64,000 nucleotides of DNA from Struthidea cinerea (taxonomy: Eukaryota > Chordata > Aves > Passeriformes > Corcoracidae): positions 783,157 to 847,156 of the forward strand of contig VZTI01005041.1 of NCBI GenBank assembly GCA_013397865.1, in the 5' to 3' direction. Each line of letters starts with the position of its first letter. Positions within the stretch are counted from its first letter, which is position 1. Both the position numbers and the translations under genes were made by a program. Under the pieces are notes generated by a model. It saw nothing but the letters and a program-made list of their open reading frames with translations. It ran no database searches and was not told the DNA's origin. Below are positions 26,701 through 36,302 of this stretch, piece after piece.

Positions 26701-27780
26701 CTTACTAATATTCAATACAAAAAAACCTTTCTTTTATTTGCAGTGATACATCATTTCTCAACTAAACAAAGAAGAATTAAAGCAATAAAGGAAATGGCAA
26801 GGGTATTGACACCTGGAGGCCAAATAATGATTTATGTTTGGGCTATGGAACAAAAGAATCGTCGCTTTGAGAAACAAGATGTATTTGTTCCATGGAACAA
26901 GGCCTTGTGCTCACGCCACTTTTCAGAATCAAATCAATCTGGAGATAAGGGTGAGTTTGTGCATACTGCAAAAGGCCAAGACATACACCCTGCACAGCTT
27001 GTCATCTCTGAGTGCAGCTACCAAAACAATATGCAGCCAGAAACTGATTCAAAACATTCCCGCAGTATGGACCATTGCTTACCCAGAGCCTGCTGCATGA
27101 AAATTTCTGAAGAAGAAAACAGATTTTACAGTGCTCTAGGAAGATCTTTCCGCTCATGGTTTTTCTCCAGATCCCTTGATGAATCAGCCCTGAGAAAGCA
27201 AAGTGACAAAATGAAGCACCTGAAACATGAAGGAGTGTGGGCAAACAGTGCTGTACCCATTCAGCATTCACGACACTGCAGTTTGGATTTAGGTCACCAT
27301 GGGGCACTGTTAAATGAACAAAGTTTAGATGATGATGATGTGTTTGTAGAAAGCCTGTCTCTCAAAAAACCACAGTGGTTGCCAGCCAGTGATGCACTGA
27401 AGGATTTAAGTTTAAATGGAGGACACCAAAGTGTAGCTCAGAGCAAGGGTGACGAAGCTTCATTTATACATGGCCCAGTGGAAGACAGGGACTGCATCTG
27501 TGGTTGTAATAAAGATGGTGTTGGTAAGTCTGATGCCTGCAAGTTTTTCAAAAGAACTTCAACAACTGACTCCACTGACTCAGCTTTGGATTCAGCAGTG
27601 TCTGTTGGGGACCAAACCGATGCCATGTTGGATACAAAGGCCTTCATGCGTTATTACCATGTTTTTCGGGAAGGGGAGCTGTGCTCTCTGGTAGAAGAGA
27701 ACGTACCTGAGCTTCAGATACTTTCTTCCTGCTACGACCATGGAAACTGGTGCATTATTGCAGAGAGAAGAGGAACATAG
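20620..27780 (+). CDS. TRMT9B: TRMT9B, Trm9-like SAM-dependent methyltransferase (complete CDS, 3 coding exons)
   Basis: The coding sequence joins 20620-20773, 23747-23920 and 26744-27780. All junctions are GT-AG and both introns are phase 1. The product is 454 residues, which I recall as the length of the human protein. The N-terminal half is a class I methyltransferase fold. Motif I is VVDIGCGTGKY (residues 48-58), the acidic residue after strand 2 is Asp71 in GCDY, CDNLNLPF covers 90-97, and IHHF covers 111-114. Residues about 165-405 are a Ser- and Asp-rich, probably disordered insert absent from yeast Trm9. The C-terminus (410-454) regains the Trm9/ALKBH8-type block RYYHVFREGEL. Trm9 and ALKBH8 methylate wobble-uridine side chains in tRNA. 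TRMT9B keeps the SAM site, but its substrate is uncertain; in mammals and flies it is linked to stress response, growth control and synapse development. The start ATG is the first in frame after an acceptor and matches the family N-terminus. Confidence 0.96.
20774..23746 (+). other. TRMT9B: TRMT9B intron between coding exons 1 and 2
   Basis: This is a 2,973-nt phase-1 intron with a gtaagc donor and a tctttag acceptor. It is AT-rich with short chance reading frames only. I see no retroelement that I can name and no convincing extra exon in it. Confidence 0.85.
23747..23920 (+). CDS. TRMT9B: TRMT9B second coding exon (SAM-binding core)
   Basis: This 174-nt exon follows acceptor ctttag and ends before donor gtaagac at 23921. 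It completes Gly52 and encodes residues 53-109: CGTGKY of motif I, the acidic Asp71 in GCDY, and the CDNLNLPFRD segment, ending ISIG. Both flanking introns are phase 1, so the exon can be skipped without a frameshift. Confidence 0.95.
23921..26743 (+). other. TRMT9B: TRMT9B intron between coding exons 2 and 3
   Basis: This is a 2,823-nt phase-1 intron with a gtaagac donor and a tttgcag acceptor. It is AT-rich, with a short T-run near 25323-25335. I see no coding exon or identifiable transposon in it. Confidence 0.85.
26744..27780 (+). CDS. TRMT9B: TRMT9B last coding exon
   Basis: This exon encodes residues 110-454 and ends at TAG (27778-27780). It opens with VIHHFSTKQRR, continues through ARVLTPGGQIMIYVWAMEQK (the last strand of the methyltransferase fold), then enters a long low-conservation segment. 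That segment contains SFRSWFFSRSLDES (244-257) and HSRHCSLDL (284-292). Both have basic residues just before serine, the kind of site reported in human TRMT9B to be phosphorylated and bound by 14-3-3 after oxidative stress. That link is from the family literature, not from this sequence. The exon is one open frame of 1,037 nt with no break. Confidence 0.96.
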
Positions 27781-28090
27781 CTATAAAGAGAACAAAGCAG
27801 AATCCAGTGACTGAGGATTTTAAGCTGTTCCTTGTGTTACTGTGATTGTGCAGTGTGACATGGAATTTGGATCTTGTAGTTGTGTGCCATTCAATTTTGA
27901 GTTATCTCTCAACTATTTAACTAGCTAATGCAAGGTCTGTATATAGGAATGTAAGGGGTAGACAATATTTATGTTTTGTTAAACTTTTACAAAGCTAAAA
28001 CTGTAGAATTTTATATTGCTTTTAGCAAATAATTGTGTTTTAAAATATACTTTTCTATTAGAAATAAAACCTTTTTATAAAACAAGGATC
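27781..28090 (+). other. TRMT9B: TRMT9B 3' UTR (proximal form)
   Basis: This is AT-rich sequence after the stop codon, containing a good polyadenylation signal about 285 nt downstream. The cleavage point near 28085-28090 is inferred. Further AATAAA hexamers near 28638 and 29487 leave room for longer 3' UTRs. Confidence 0.6.
28063..28068 (+). promoter_or_regulatory. TRMT9B: TRMT9B polyadenylation signal AATAAA
   Basis: A canonical AATAAA lies 283 nt after the stop codon, followed by T-rich sequence (ctttttataa). It is the first canonical signal downstream of the coding region. Confidence 0.65.
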
Positions 28091-30972
28091 AGGGCATCTT
28101 TTATGAGACATATCCTCTCAGTAGGAAGTCTAGTCTTCATTCTTCAGATGCTAAAAGTGTGTCACTTTGATCCCTATTCTTGAAGTCCTATAAATGAGAC
28201 ATAGTCATTATGTCTAAAATTGTACTTGACTGTACACTGGTAGAGTGCATGCTGCAGAACTGGGAGCAAGCATGGTCCCAGTGCTACTTAGTTGGGAGTA
28301 GAGTTTTTTGTGCAAAAAACTATGTACCAAACAAGCTCTGCATTTTCTGTCATTTGATGTTTGTATTTGGGAGCAAATGACAGCACAGATTTTGGATGGT
28401 ATTTTTTACTTTTGTTTTAAAAATAATTTAATTTGTTTCTCAGGTGCAGGTGAAGTTTTATGTGTTAACTCTCACAAATACTTTATCTTCATTTCCTTTG
28501 CCATAGTTTCTCATTGGTTATGTGTATATAAAAGTCAGAGGGATTTGTGAGAGTGTCAGTATCATATAAAGTTCTAAAATATCAAATGCTTGAGATACAT
28601 ATATCCTTTTGATAAGCCTGGGAAAGTAAGATTAAATTAATAAAAATCCAGTGCATATCTGGTCAGCTGTCATATTTACTTTTCTTGTTCACTGACATGA
28701 GAATATATATGAATGATGTGTTAAATAATGTAGACAGGAAGAGGATAAGCCCAGTTTGCACATAAAATACAAATGCTTGTCTTCTGAAGTTTAAATTAAT
28801 CTTTTGAGACCTAAATGATAATAGATTGTTTACACAACTTTCCTGTTCCCTCCAAGACATACCATCCCTATCCATCTGTAGTAGATTGTAGCAGTTTGTA
28901 GTGCTGGGGGTAAAAAGCACCTGGCCTCAGAAGATCAGTAGTGGAACTGCCAACAGAAGCAGGGCTAGAAGAGGCTGACTGCTTCGTTAGCACAGAGTTA
29001 CTCCATTCCTAGGCTTAATTCGTAGTCAGTGGTTGCAGTGCAGGGCACATCTTCAGCTGGTGTAATTTCGTGACCTTTAATGGAGCTGCTCACATTCACA
29101 TCCCCACCCCCATCCCCTCCAAAAAGAAAGAACCCCCAAACCCCTTTTGTTAACAGCAGTTTTAGAGAGCTACATAATTAAGATGTCTGCCCTATTGTTG
29201 AGCAAGTAGCTTTGAATACAAGGTGATAGGAGTGAAATGCCAAGCTTTTCCAGTCTATGCTGCATGAGTAGGTGGATTTGGGATTGTTCAGTAGAAACCC
29301 CTGATGGTGCTGAGTATTTTTTTGATGTAGCTTCTCAGCTGTTAATTGCCACATGGTAATGTATTATAGATTTATTTACTGGAGCAACGTCCACAAGCAA
29401 TCATCTTTGTCTTCCTCATAGCTTGGGATCCTTGTACTTTATTCTTCCTGGGTCTGTACCACTTGCACTCCCCACAGGCCTTTAAAAAATAAAAGTGTGG
29501 CCAAAGAACCATACATTTGAGACTTCTGAAATATTATTCCACTCTAAATGTTACTTTCCGTACAGCCCGGGGCTGTGGCTTTCAGTTGCTGTGTGTGAGC
29601 CATACTTCAGAAAATGGGCAATATTCCCTGCCTCGCTGGGTCCAGCTGCTCCTGGCTGAGGGGGCTGCACCTGCTGCATCCTCAGGCTCCAGATTTAGAC
29701 ACTTAGTGCCAAAGTACCCATATTGCAGAGCCAGCATGGACTGTGCTGAGCTCCACACCTCATTTGTAACGTGGTTGTGTCAGACAGGGGAGGCCTGCCT
29801 CGTTTGCTGGGAATTTCTGGATGAGCTTGAGAATTTTAGAAGAGAAGTCAATTGCTTCTGGGTAAGGTATGCCAGTTGATATTCAGCACTCCTGGAATTT
29901 GGGCTGCCTATAGGAAAGAGGTAGATTATTATCATCCTATATCCAATCCTGAAACCTCATTGCTAAACACCAGCATACAGAAACTTTATTACACATATAA
30001 AAACATATTTATTAAGTATTATTAATCTTAAATGACAGCTGGGTTTAGTTAATTGGGAGGAAGAACATCACAGTTTTGTTATATGCACTTCTGCAGTCTG
30101 ACTGGCGTATTCAGTGTGTAGTTAAGCAGACTGAGGAAATTTGGGGTAAACTGAGGAAGGAAAGGTGTCCATTCTCTTTAGATAACAGACTTATTATCCT
30201 TGCAAGAGACTGAATCTGTGTCAGGCTTCAGTTAAAACTTCTTGCTCTATCAGCTGTTTGAATAACAGTTGTCACCTTGAAGCTGCTGAACTCCTTGAAA
30301 CCACTTTTGTGTTTGTAGACTTTCCATGCATTATTTGGTTTGAGGTTCTTGCCTGGGGATGCTTTTCACAAATCCTTATTTCTGTATTGAATTTTCTCTT
30401 GCTTTGAGTTGATGCTTCTTGTAGGCATGTTTCTTGTACTGCTTCTTGGAGGCAGTTTCCCATCTATTAGTGGAGGCTGCCTAGATATGTAACAGCTTTA
30501 TCATCTCATAAGGCAGATTACCTCACTCAGAGCGTGGTGAAGGTCTCTCCTGACTGGTTTCTCTTTTGAGGAGGCCCACCTTAAGCAAAAAGTAATTTCC
30601 AGCAGAATCCATGTGATCCCAGACTTTAATAGCTTACAGACAAAGTTAATGTGCTCAGAGTAGTGGATATACCATTAAAAAGTATAGTAAATGAATGACA
30701 AGAAAATAAAACCTGGTTGCCCTTGAATGCTTAAACTTTCAGCAGTGTCAAGACTGAAAGATCTGACTGTTACAAGGTAAAAGGCAAATGTGTTTTTACA
30801 TTGCTTGTCTGACAAGTGGGCAATAATCTCATCTCAATTCTGCTGACAAAAAACCTGCTGATGACTTTAGTGGGCCAGGATTGCTCCTAAGATGCTTATG
30901 TAGCGCTGAGTGGCACGTGAAGAAGTTTTGATGACATGAGAAAAATGCCCTGGTTTTATAAAAAATTAATTC

Positions 30973-30978
30973 AGGTGG
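30973..30978 (+). repeat. Target-site duplication AGGTGG (left copy)
   Basis: Exact 6-bp match to 31650-31655, directly abutting the LTR end. Confidence 0.85.
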
Positions 30979-31649
30979 TGTGGGATCTTCTGATGGTTTG
31001 GTCAGTTGGGATGTCTAGAGAGAGAGATCTCTGAAGATAGGTCTTTGAGCATGAGATTTATTGTGAAGGGCGTGGTTGCAGGGGCCCTGCTTGGAGCTGC
31101 CAGCCACAGCTCAAAGCAGGGCAGGAAAGCAAGAGGGAGCAAGAGGTGCACACGAGAGCAAGTGCACAAGAGAGGAGAAGAGAAGAGAAAAGTAGAATAG
31201 CAAAAGTCAGAATAGCGAGGTTCTTGTTTACAATACTATAAATCTTCTTCTGTGCTGAATATTCTAATTTCTATTAACCAATCTAGTACAAGATACAAAT
31301 CCTATAGCATTTACATATAGCCTATAAGAATCATTACATTACCATACTGTGTTACATTTTAAGCCCTAAAAACTACTCTTTGGACCCCTTCTGCCAAGCT
31401 GGTAGGGTCTGCTCTGACCCTTGGACCTGTCTGCAAGCAGAGGGTATTGTTCAATCAGAGGGGATTACCTTCTGCTGGCTATACTATTGTTTTCCAGTTG
31501 TTCAGTAACTAAGGCTTGGTATCTCAAAGCTTGCCTTCATTTCAATCTCGCTTGTCTTCATTTCAATCTCGCTTATAGTTTCCATATTCTCAGCATCTTT
31601 TGCCAGGCAATCATATTTATAAGGCTTTCCTGTTTCATCTTTCCCAACA
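30979..31649 (-). mobile_element. Solo LTR of an endogenous retrovirus (ERVK-like), inserted in a CR1
   Basis: This is a 671-nt element reading TGTTGGG to GATCCCACA on the - strand, so it has TG...CA ends. It is flanked by an exact 6-bp direct repeat, AGGTGG, at 30973-30978 and 31650-31655. A 6-bp target duplication fits class II (ERVK-like) integration. On the - strand, AATAAA (31057-31062) lies about 80 nt from the 3' end, as expected for a retroviral R/U5. There is no internal gag, pol or env sequence, so this is a solo LTR left by recombination. A 21-bp tandem duplication is present at 31535-31576. The family resemblance to songbird LTRs is from memory. Confidence 0.85.
31535..31576 (+). 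repeat. 21-bp tandem duplication inside the LTR
   Basis: Two copies of a 21-nt unit containing cttcatttcaatctcgctt, at 31535-31555 and 31556-31576, differing only at the last two bases. It lies in what would be the LTR U3 region. Confidence 0.9.
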
Positions 31650-31655
31650 AGGTGG
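31650..31655 (+). repeat. Target-site duplication AGGTGG (right copy)
   Basis: Exact 6-bp match to 30973-30978. It also forms part of the flanking CR1 ('aggtggaacttcctgtg'). Confidence 0.85.
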
Positions 31656-31720
31656 AACTTCCTGTGTATCAGTTTCTGCCCATTGCCTCTTGTCCTATTG
31701 CTTGGCACCACAACTGCAAT
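31650..31720 (-). mobile_element. CR1 fragment hosting the LTR insertion
   Basis: On the - strand it reads 'ggtgccaagcaataggaca' then 'agaggcaatgggcagaaac' then 'acacaggaagttccacct', which follows the CR1 3' region closely. The match stops exactly at the LTR target site. The continuation on the far side of the LTR (below 30978) is only weakly recognisable. Confidence 0.7.
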
Positions 31721-34700
31721 AAAAAAATACATTGAACAGACTTATTTTTGCGGGACTAGTACAATTGTAATCTTTGATAAATTTCTATTAGAAGTGAAAA
31801 AATGTCATTTTTTGGGTACTAACAGTAACTAATTTACTTTCTTCCAAGCTCATCTTATAGGAATTTTAAAATCATGGTTGAGAAATGACAGCTAAAAACA
31901 TTCTAGCAGACTTTTTCCTGGTACTTACTTGTATACAGGTTACTTATGAGCCCAGTTCAAAAAGCTGAGTGAAGAGTTGTGTATGTTCCACCAGCAAAAT
32001 ATTGCTAGTGAACCGCTTGGGTAGGTTCTGAATAGAAATAGTAGCTCTGATCCTGCATCCTCTCTGCTGTGTCACGTCTCCATCAGACCTCATTCATACC
32101 ACTGTTGGGCTGTATTAGTATTGACGTGTTAAATCCACTGCGCTACCCACTTTCTTGCTCAGCACTTTGACAGGATTTGGGACTACTTCAGTACCCCAGG
32201 AAAATGAAGTGTGTCAGTGTTAAATATATACAAGTGCTTCTCTCTTTTGTGAGTTCAGCATTTCTTACTCTTACAGTATATGAATTCTGGCAGCTAGCCA
32301 TGATTTTATCTTCCAATCTGCTGGCAAAAACCATGCTTAGGTACTGCTCTGTAAAAAATTCAGTGTCCATACATGGAACATATTCTTTAGTATTCAACAG
32401 AAAATAAATCCTACTTGGTTAAAATACAATTTCCTAAAAAATTTGTGTGTCTTCAGATTAGCTAATAAATACATTAGCCACTGGGAAATCTGTGTCTTGG
32501 AGAGCTCTTGATGAGTGTTAAATTTGAGAAGACTGTGTTAGTGCTGTTTTCTCATTAAGTTAGACCACATGGGCACAATGCAGAACAGGAAGGCACAGTG
32601 ATTTGCTGTGGAGCAGGGAATCTCTGCCTTTTGAACCATTTCAGCTATGTCTACATCTTTCTAGAGCTTGAGGTGCTTGAGGACAGCAGATGCCTCTGTT
32701 GCTCTTGTGGCAGTTCAGTACCTGCACCTGCTGCTTCTCTCAGTGCTCAACGGAGATAAGTTGTCTTAAAAAGAATACAAATTGCCCTATTTTATAAAAA
32801 AGCAACCCCCCCACCAAAACCACCACCACAAAAACCCTAGTAGGGGTGCTTGAGCAATTACAATCATATCTAAGTAGAAATGCAAATGTGGAAGAAGAAA
32901 AAAGAAAAGAAAGATGTGTGCCACTCCTAGGTTTGAAAAGATTTGTGGATATAAATTCTCCATCCCCTTTAGCCTTGTTGACAAGGTGCTGTGCTCTGCT
33001 TTGATGAGGGATTTATGGATAGGACAGTGGACACAAGAACAGTGAGATGGTATTAGGTTGCCCTCTTCAGTTGTAACAAAGTAGGTTGATTTCTGCAGGA
33101 TTTTAACAGTTTGTTGTTGCTTTTTGTACAGCATCTCAAATTCTCTTCTCTGAATGAAGAAAGTATTGTCATTTTGAAACTGTCACAAGTAAAATAGACC
33201 AATATATAGCTGAAGATATCGCCTCTTACACACATGGTAACAAAGAAGTCTGTGTGTGCACAGTCAGATTGAAAGCTGATGCTCCTCTTGCACAGGATAA
33301 AAATAAGTCATTTGTGAGAGGCATTTTGGTGAGGCAGCATCATGTTCTTCTTTGTGTCTCCCTTCTGCATCTTTGCAGAAGAGACTGTGCTACGTGTCAG
33401 AATTACTGGGAATAAACTGACCCTTCACATCTCTGCTTCCTTACGACAGAACTGACAGGATAGTTAGGTTTAATTCTGAACACGTGTTTCTCCTGAAAGG
33501 AGGAATTGGCCATTTGAGCAGAAAAAGTGCTGTAGTGCAGAGACAGCACAGATACTCCAGACAAGGTTAAACCTCTCTAATTAAAAAGGGGAAAGCAGGA
33601 TGTTTTGTGGCTCACTGGCCAAAGCTGCATTCCAGTGTGTCCAAGAGAACACAAGAGATGAGACAGTGATAAAATTAATAGAGAACAGGTTGCACACAGC
33701 ATTTCCAGGCTGGTTTAGATTCGTGTTTTATTCCATGGTGTAGCCTGATGAAGGTCACTGCCTGTACTGAGCACTAGCAGCAACTATCAACATCAATAAC
33801 CGTCAAGAGTGCTCGCTGCTTCTTGCGATCTGACCCTCTCCCCTTTACAAAGGCTGACTTTCTAACACTGACCACTGGACCATTAAAAATGTTTGTCTAA
33901 CTCCTGAGTAATAGTTTTAAATCATGAACAGATACAAATATATCTCTGTGTATACATATATTATATATAGAATTATTTTTTATGCAACCTTTTAATTTTT
34001 TTTTCCCCTGCATGTGTTAAGTTCTTTAGTTATGTTACAATACAATGCAGTGCTTGGTGCAATTTCAGAAAGGTGAGCAAACAATTTGACAGTGAGGAAG
34101 AAAGGACTAAACCAGGAGTACAAGTGAGCTGCCAGCCAGGGCATATTTGGATACAGGTAGTAGGGAAGAAGGGGAAGGTGCTAGGAGAATCACATTAAAG
34201 AGAATAACAGAAATTTGCTCAAGCTTGTGAAATTTGACCTAATTCAGGGAAAAATTACCTCAAAATCTGCTTCAAAGTATTCCATTGACTTTCCTGGTTT
34301 TTGTATTTGTTGTTCTCAGAAATGCCTATTTACCCTGGGGTTTTCCTTTCTGGGGTTCAGAGGAGAAACAAAGATCCCTGGGAGATTCAGTTTGTGTTTA
34401 AATATAAAACAGAGCAGTCATTTTAATAATGGAACAAATGTTTGGCCATAGTTTCACAGGAGTGTTTCCATATTTCCTAGAAGAGCGAGCCACAGGCACA
34501 TGCATTTCTTTTTCTCTGTCCTGCCTCTACCTGAGATTCACAAGGAAATAAAATTAAAAATAAGAATCTGTGCATGAAGGGCAGACTGGGGCTGTGACAT
34601 GTTCTCACCTGCTCCTTGAGCTGGATATTCAAAGCACCAAAACTTGGCATGATTATTTTTATTTGCCATGAAAAATACCTAAGGCTCATCTGGAGACACC

Positions 34701-35687
34701 AAATTCTGAAGTAAAAGGAAACTTCTAAAACTTACCTGTGCAAAACCAGTGATCCTGTGCCTGAATTTTCTCTGATTTACAGCCATTGATTTTGCTAGTG
34801 TTTGAGACAACCTCCTAAATGGGAATTTTGCCACAGAGAGTGCATGCCTGCTGCATGCACCCCAATGGGTCCTCAGGTGCAGCCTTGCCTTTCAGTTCTC
34901 ATAAAGAGCTTACAGGAGACATGATGTAGTGCTGTGCAAAGCAGCCTTTCAGCCACGAACTGAATTTGCAACTGACATATCTATGAAATATTAAACAAAG
35001 CATTAGTGTCTCCGAGCAGGTTAACCACATGAGCCCTTCAATCTGCCCTGGATCGTGTCTCTGTGGTAACGTATTAGGCTCTGGCTTACCGAGAGGAAAG
35101 AAGCCTAAAGGAGAACTAACTGGAGACAGAGTATCACAAAACCCATCTCAAGTGGATAAATACAAAAACCAGATTTAATACAGAAACGACATAAACAGTT
35201 TCAACATTCTTACACTGAACTTTGAAATAAACAAAAATTCACGTGCAGTGATAGCCATTTGGTGGTAATAAATATGTTTTTTTCAGGAATGGTGACACAA
35301 GAATGGATTGTTGGCAATGAAACTGAAGTAAGGAAAAATTGTATTTTCATGTACTTGGGTCAAAAGGTTTGTTCCCTATATGTAACAGGCTGTAAGATGC
35401 CTATGTGAAACCATGGAATGGAAGGAGGATCAAAAAAAGGGAGAGATGAGTGCACATTCCCAAAATCCTACACTTAGCTGACTGGACATCACTGTGGAAA
35501 CGTCACTCTTGGGTGACACTTACAGTCCCTTCCTCGCACCCCGAGGAGGACTTTGAACGACCTTGATGTTCATACACCATTGGGGTCCATATCTGAGCTG
35601 CATCTTTGTCAGGGGGTATTTGGCAGGGTGGCTTCTCTGAGGTGTCAGTTCACTGAAGGCCGTGTTGGTTACGCTGAGCTGACAGAA

Positions 35688-36302
35688 TGTCTTGGGGTGA
35701 CTTTATGATATGTATCCCCTATCACTACTCTAGGCCCACCAACCTTTTCTGCGTCTTTAAACTGAGCCTGAGAAGGACAGGGAAAAAAAACCCCAAAACA
35801 AAAAACTTTTCAAAGCAGTTGTTTCAAAGACACAGAGATACGCTCCTCGGCTTCTGCGGTACCCTTGGTTTTTTTTCCCTCAGTCAACTTTTTTTTTGGC
35901 ATTTCTTTTTCCGGCGAGAGACAGAGAGTTAAACCTTGTTTTCCTAGGATTTTGGGGTTTTTTTGTTCTCCTCTTCTAGACTGTTTCAACAACATCTGAA
36001 CACATCAAGAGAATTTTCCTAGAGGACCGGGGGTGTGAGCCCTCGCCAACCCAGGTCCAAAGAGGAGAGAGACCGCACCTACAGAAGAACTCTGACATCT
36101 TCCCAGATTTTCTCTCCACAGAGAGAGAGATCTCATTGTTTAGCATTATTCTTCCCCTCATGTGTGTTTGTTAAATAAATAGCTTTTATCTCTTTCACTT
36201 TCCTTCGAAGAAAACTTTTTTTTCCCGAACCTGGGGGGAGGGGTGGTTGCAACCTGACTTCTATCAGAGGATATTCTCCTCCAATTTGTCCAAACTAGGA
36301 CA
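35688..36302 (+). mobile_element. Endogenous retrovirus LTR (ERVK-like), + orientation
   Basis: A 615-nt element with TGTC...GACA ends. It starts TGTCTTGGGGTGACTTTATG and ends near 'ccaaactaggaca'. AATAAA at 36173-36178 lies about 125 nt before the 3' end, suiting a U3-R-U5 layout. The wording closely resembles songbird LTRs I recall. The 6 bp on the left (acagaa) and right (tcaccg) do not match, so no target duplication is seen. No primer-binding site or polypurine tract is evident, so I cannot say whether it is a solo LTR or a remnant of a deleted provirus. Confidence 0.7.
36173..36178 (+). promoter_or_regulatory. LTR polyadenylation signal AATAAA
   Basis: It sits in the 3' third of the LTR, where the R region would end. 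It could end chance transcripts running along the + strand. Confidence 0.5.

Noticed and set aside
29517..29879. 120-codon open frame downstream of TRMT9B
   Set aside because: It starts at TTG and has no recognisable domain. It may overlap an extended TRMT9B 3' UTR but does not look coding.
31006..31200. Short + strand frame rich in Lys, Arg and Gly
   Set aside because: It lies wholly inside the solo LTR in antisense and reflects purine-rich LTR sequence.
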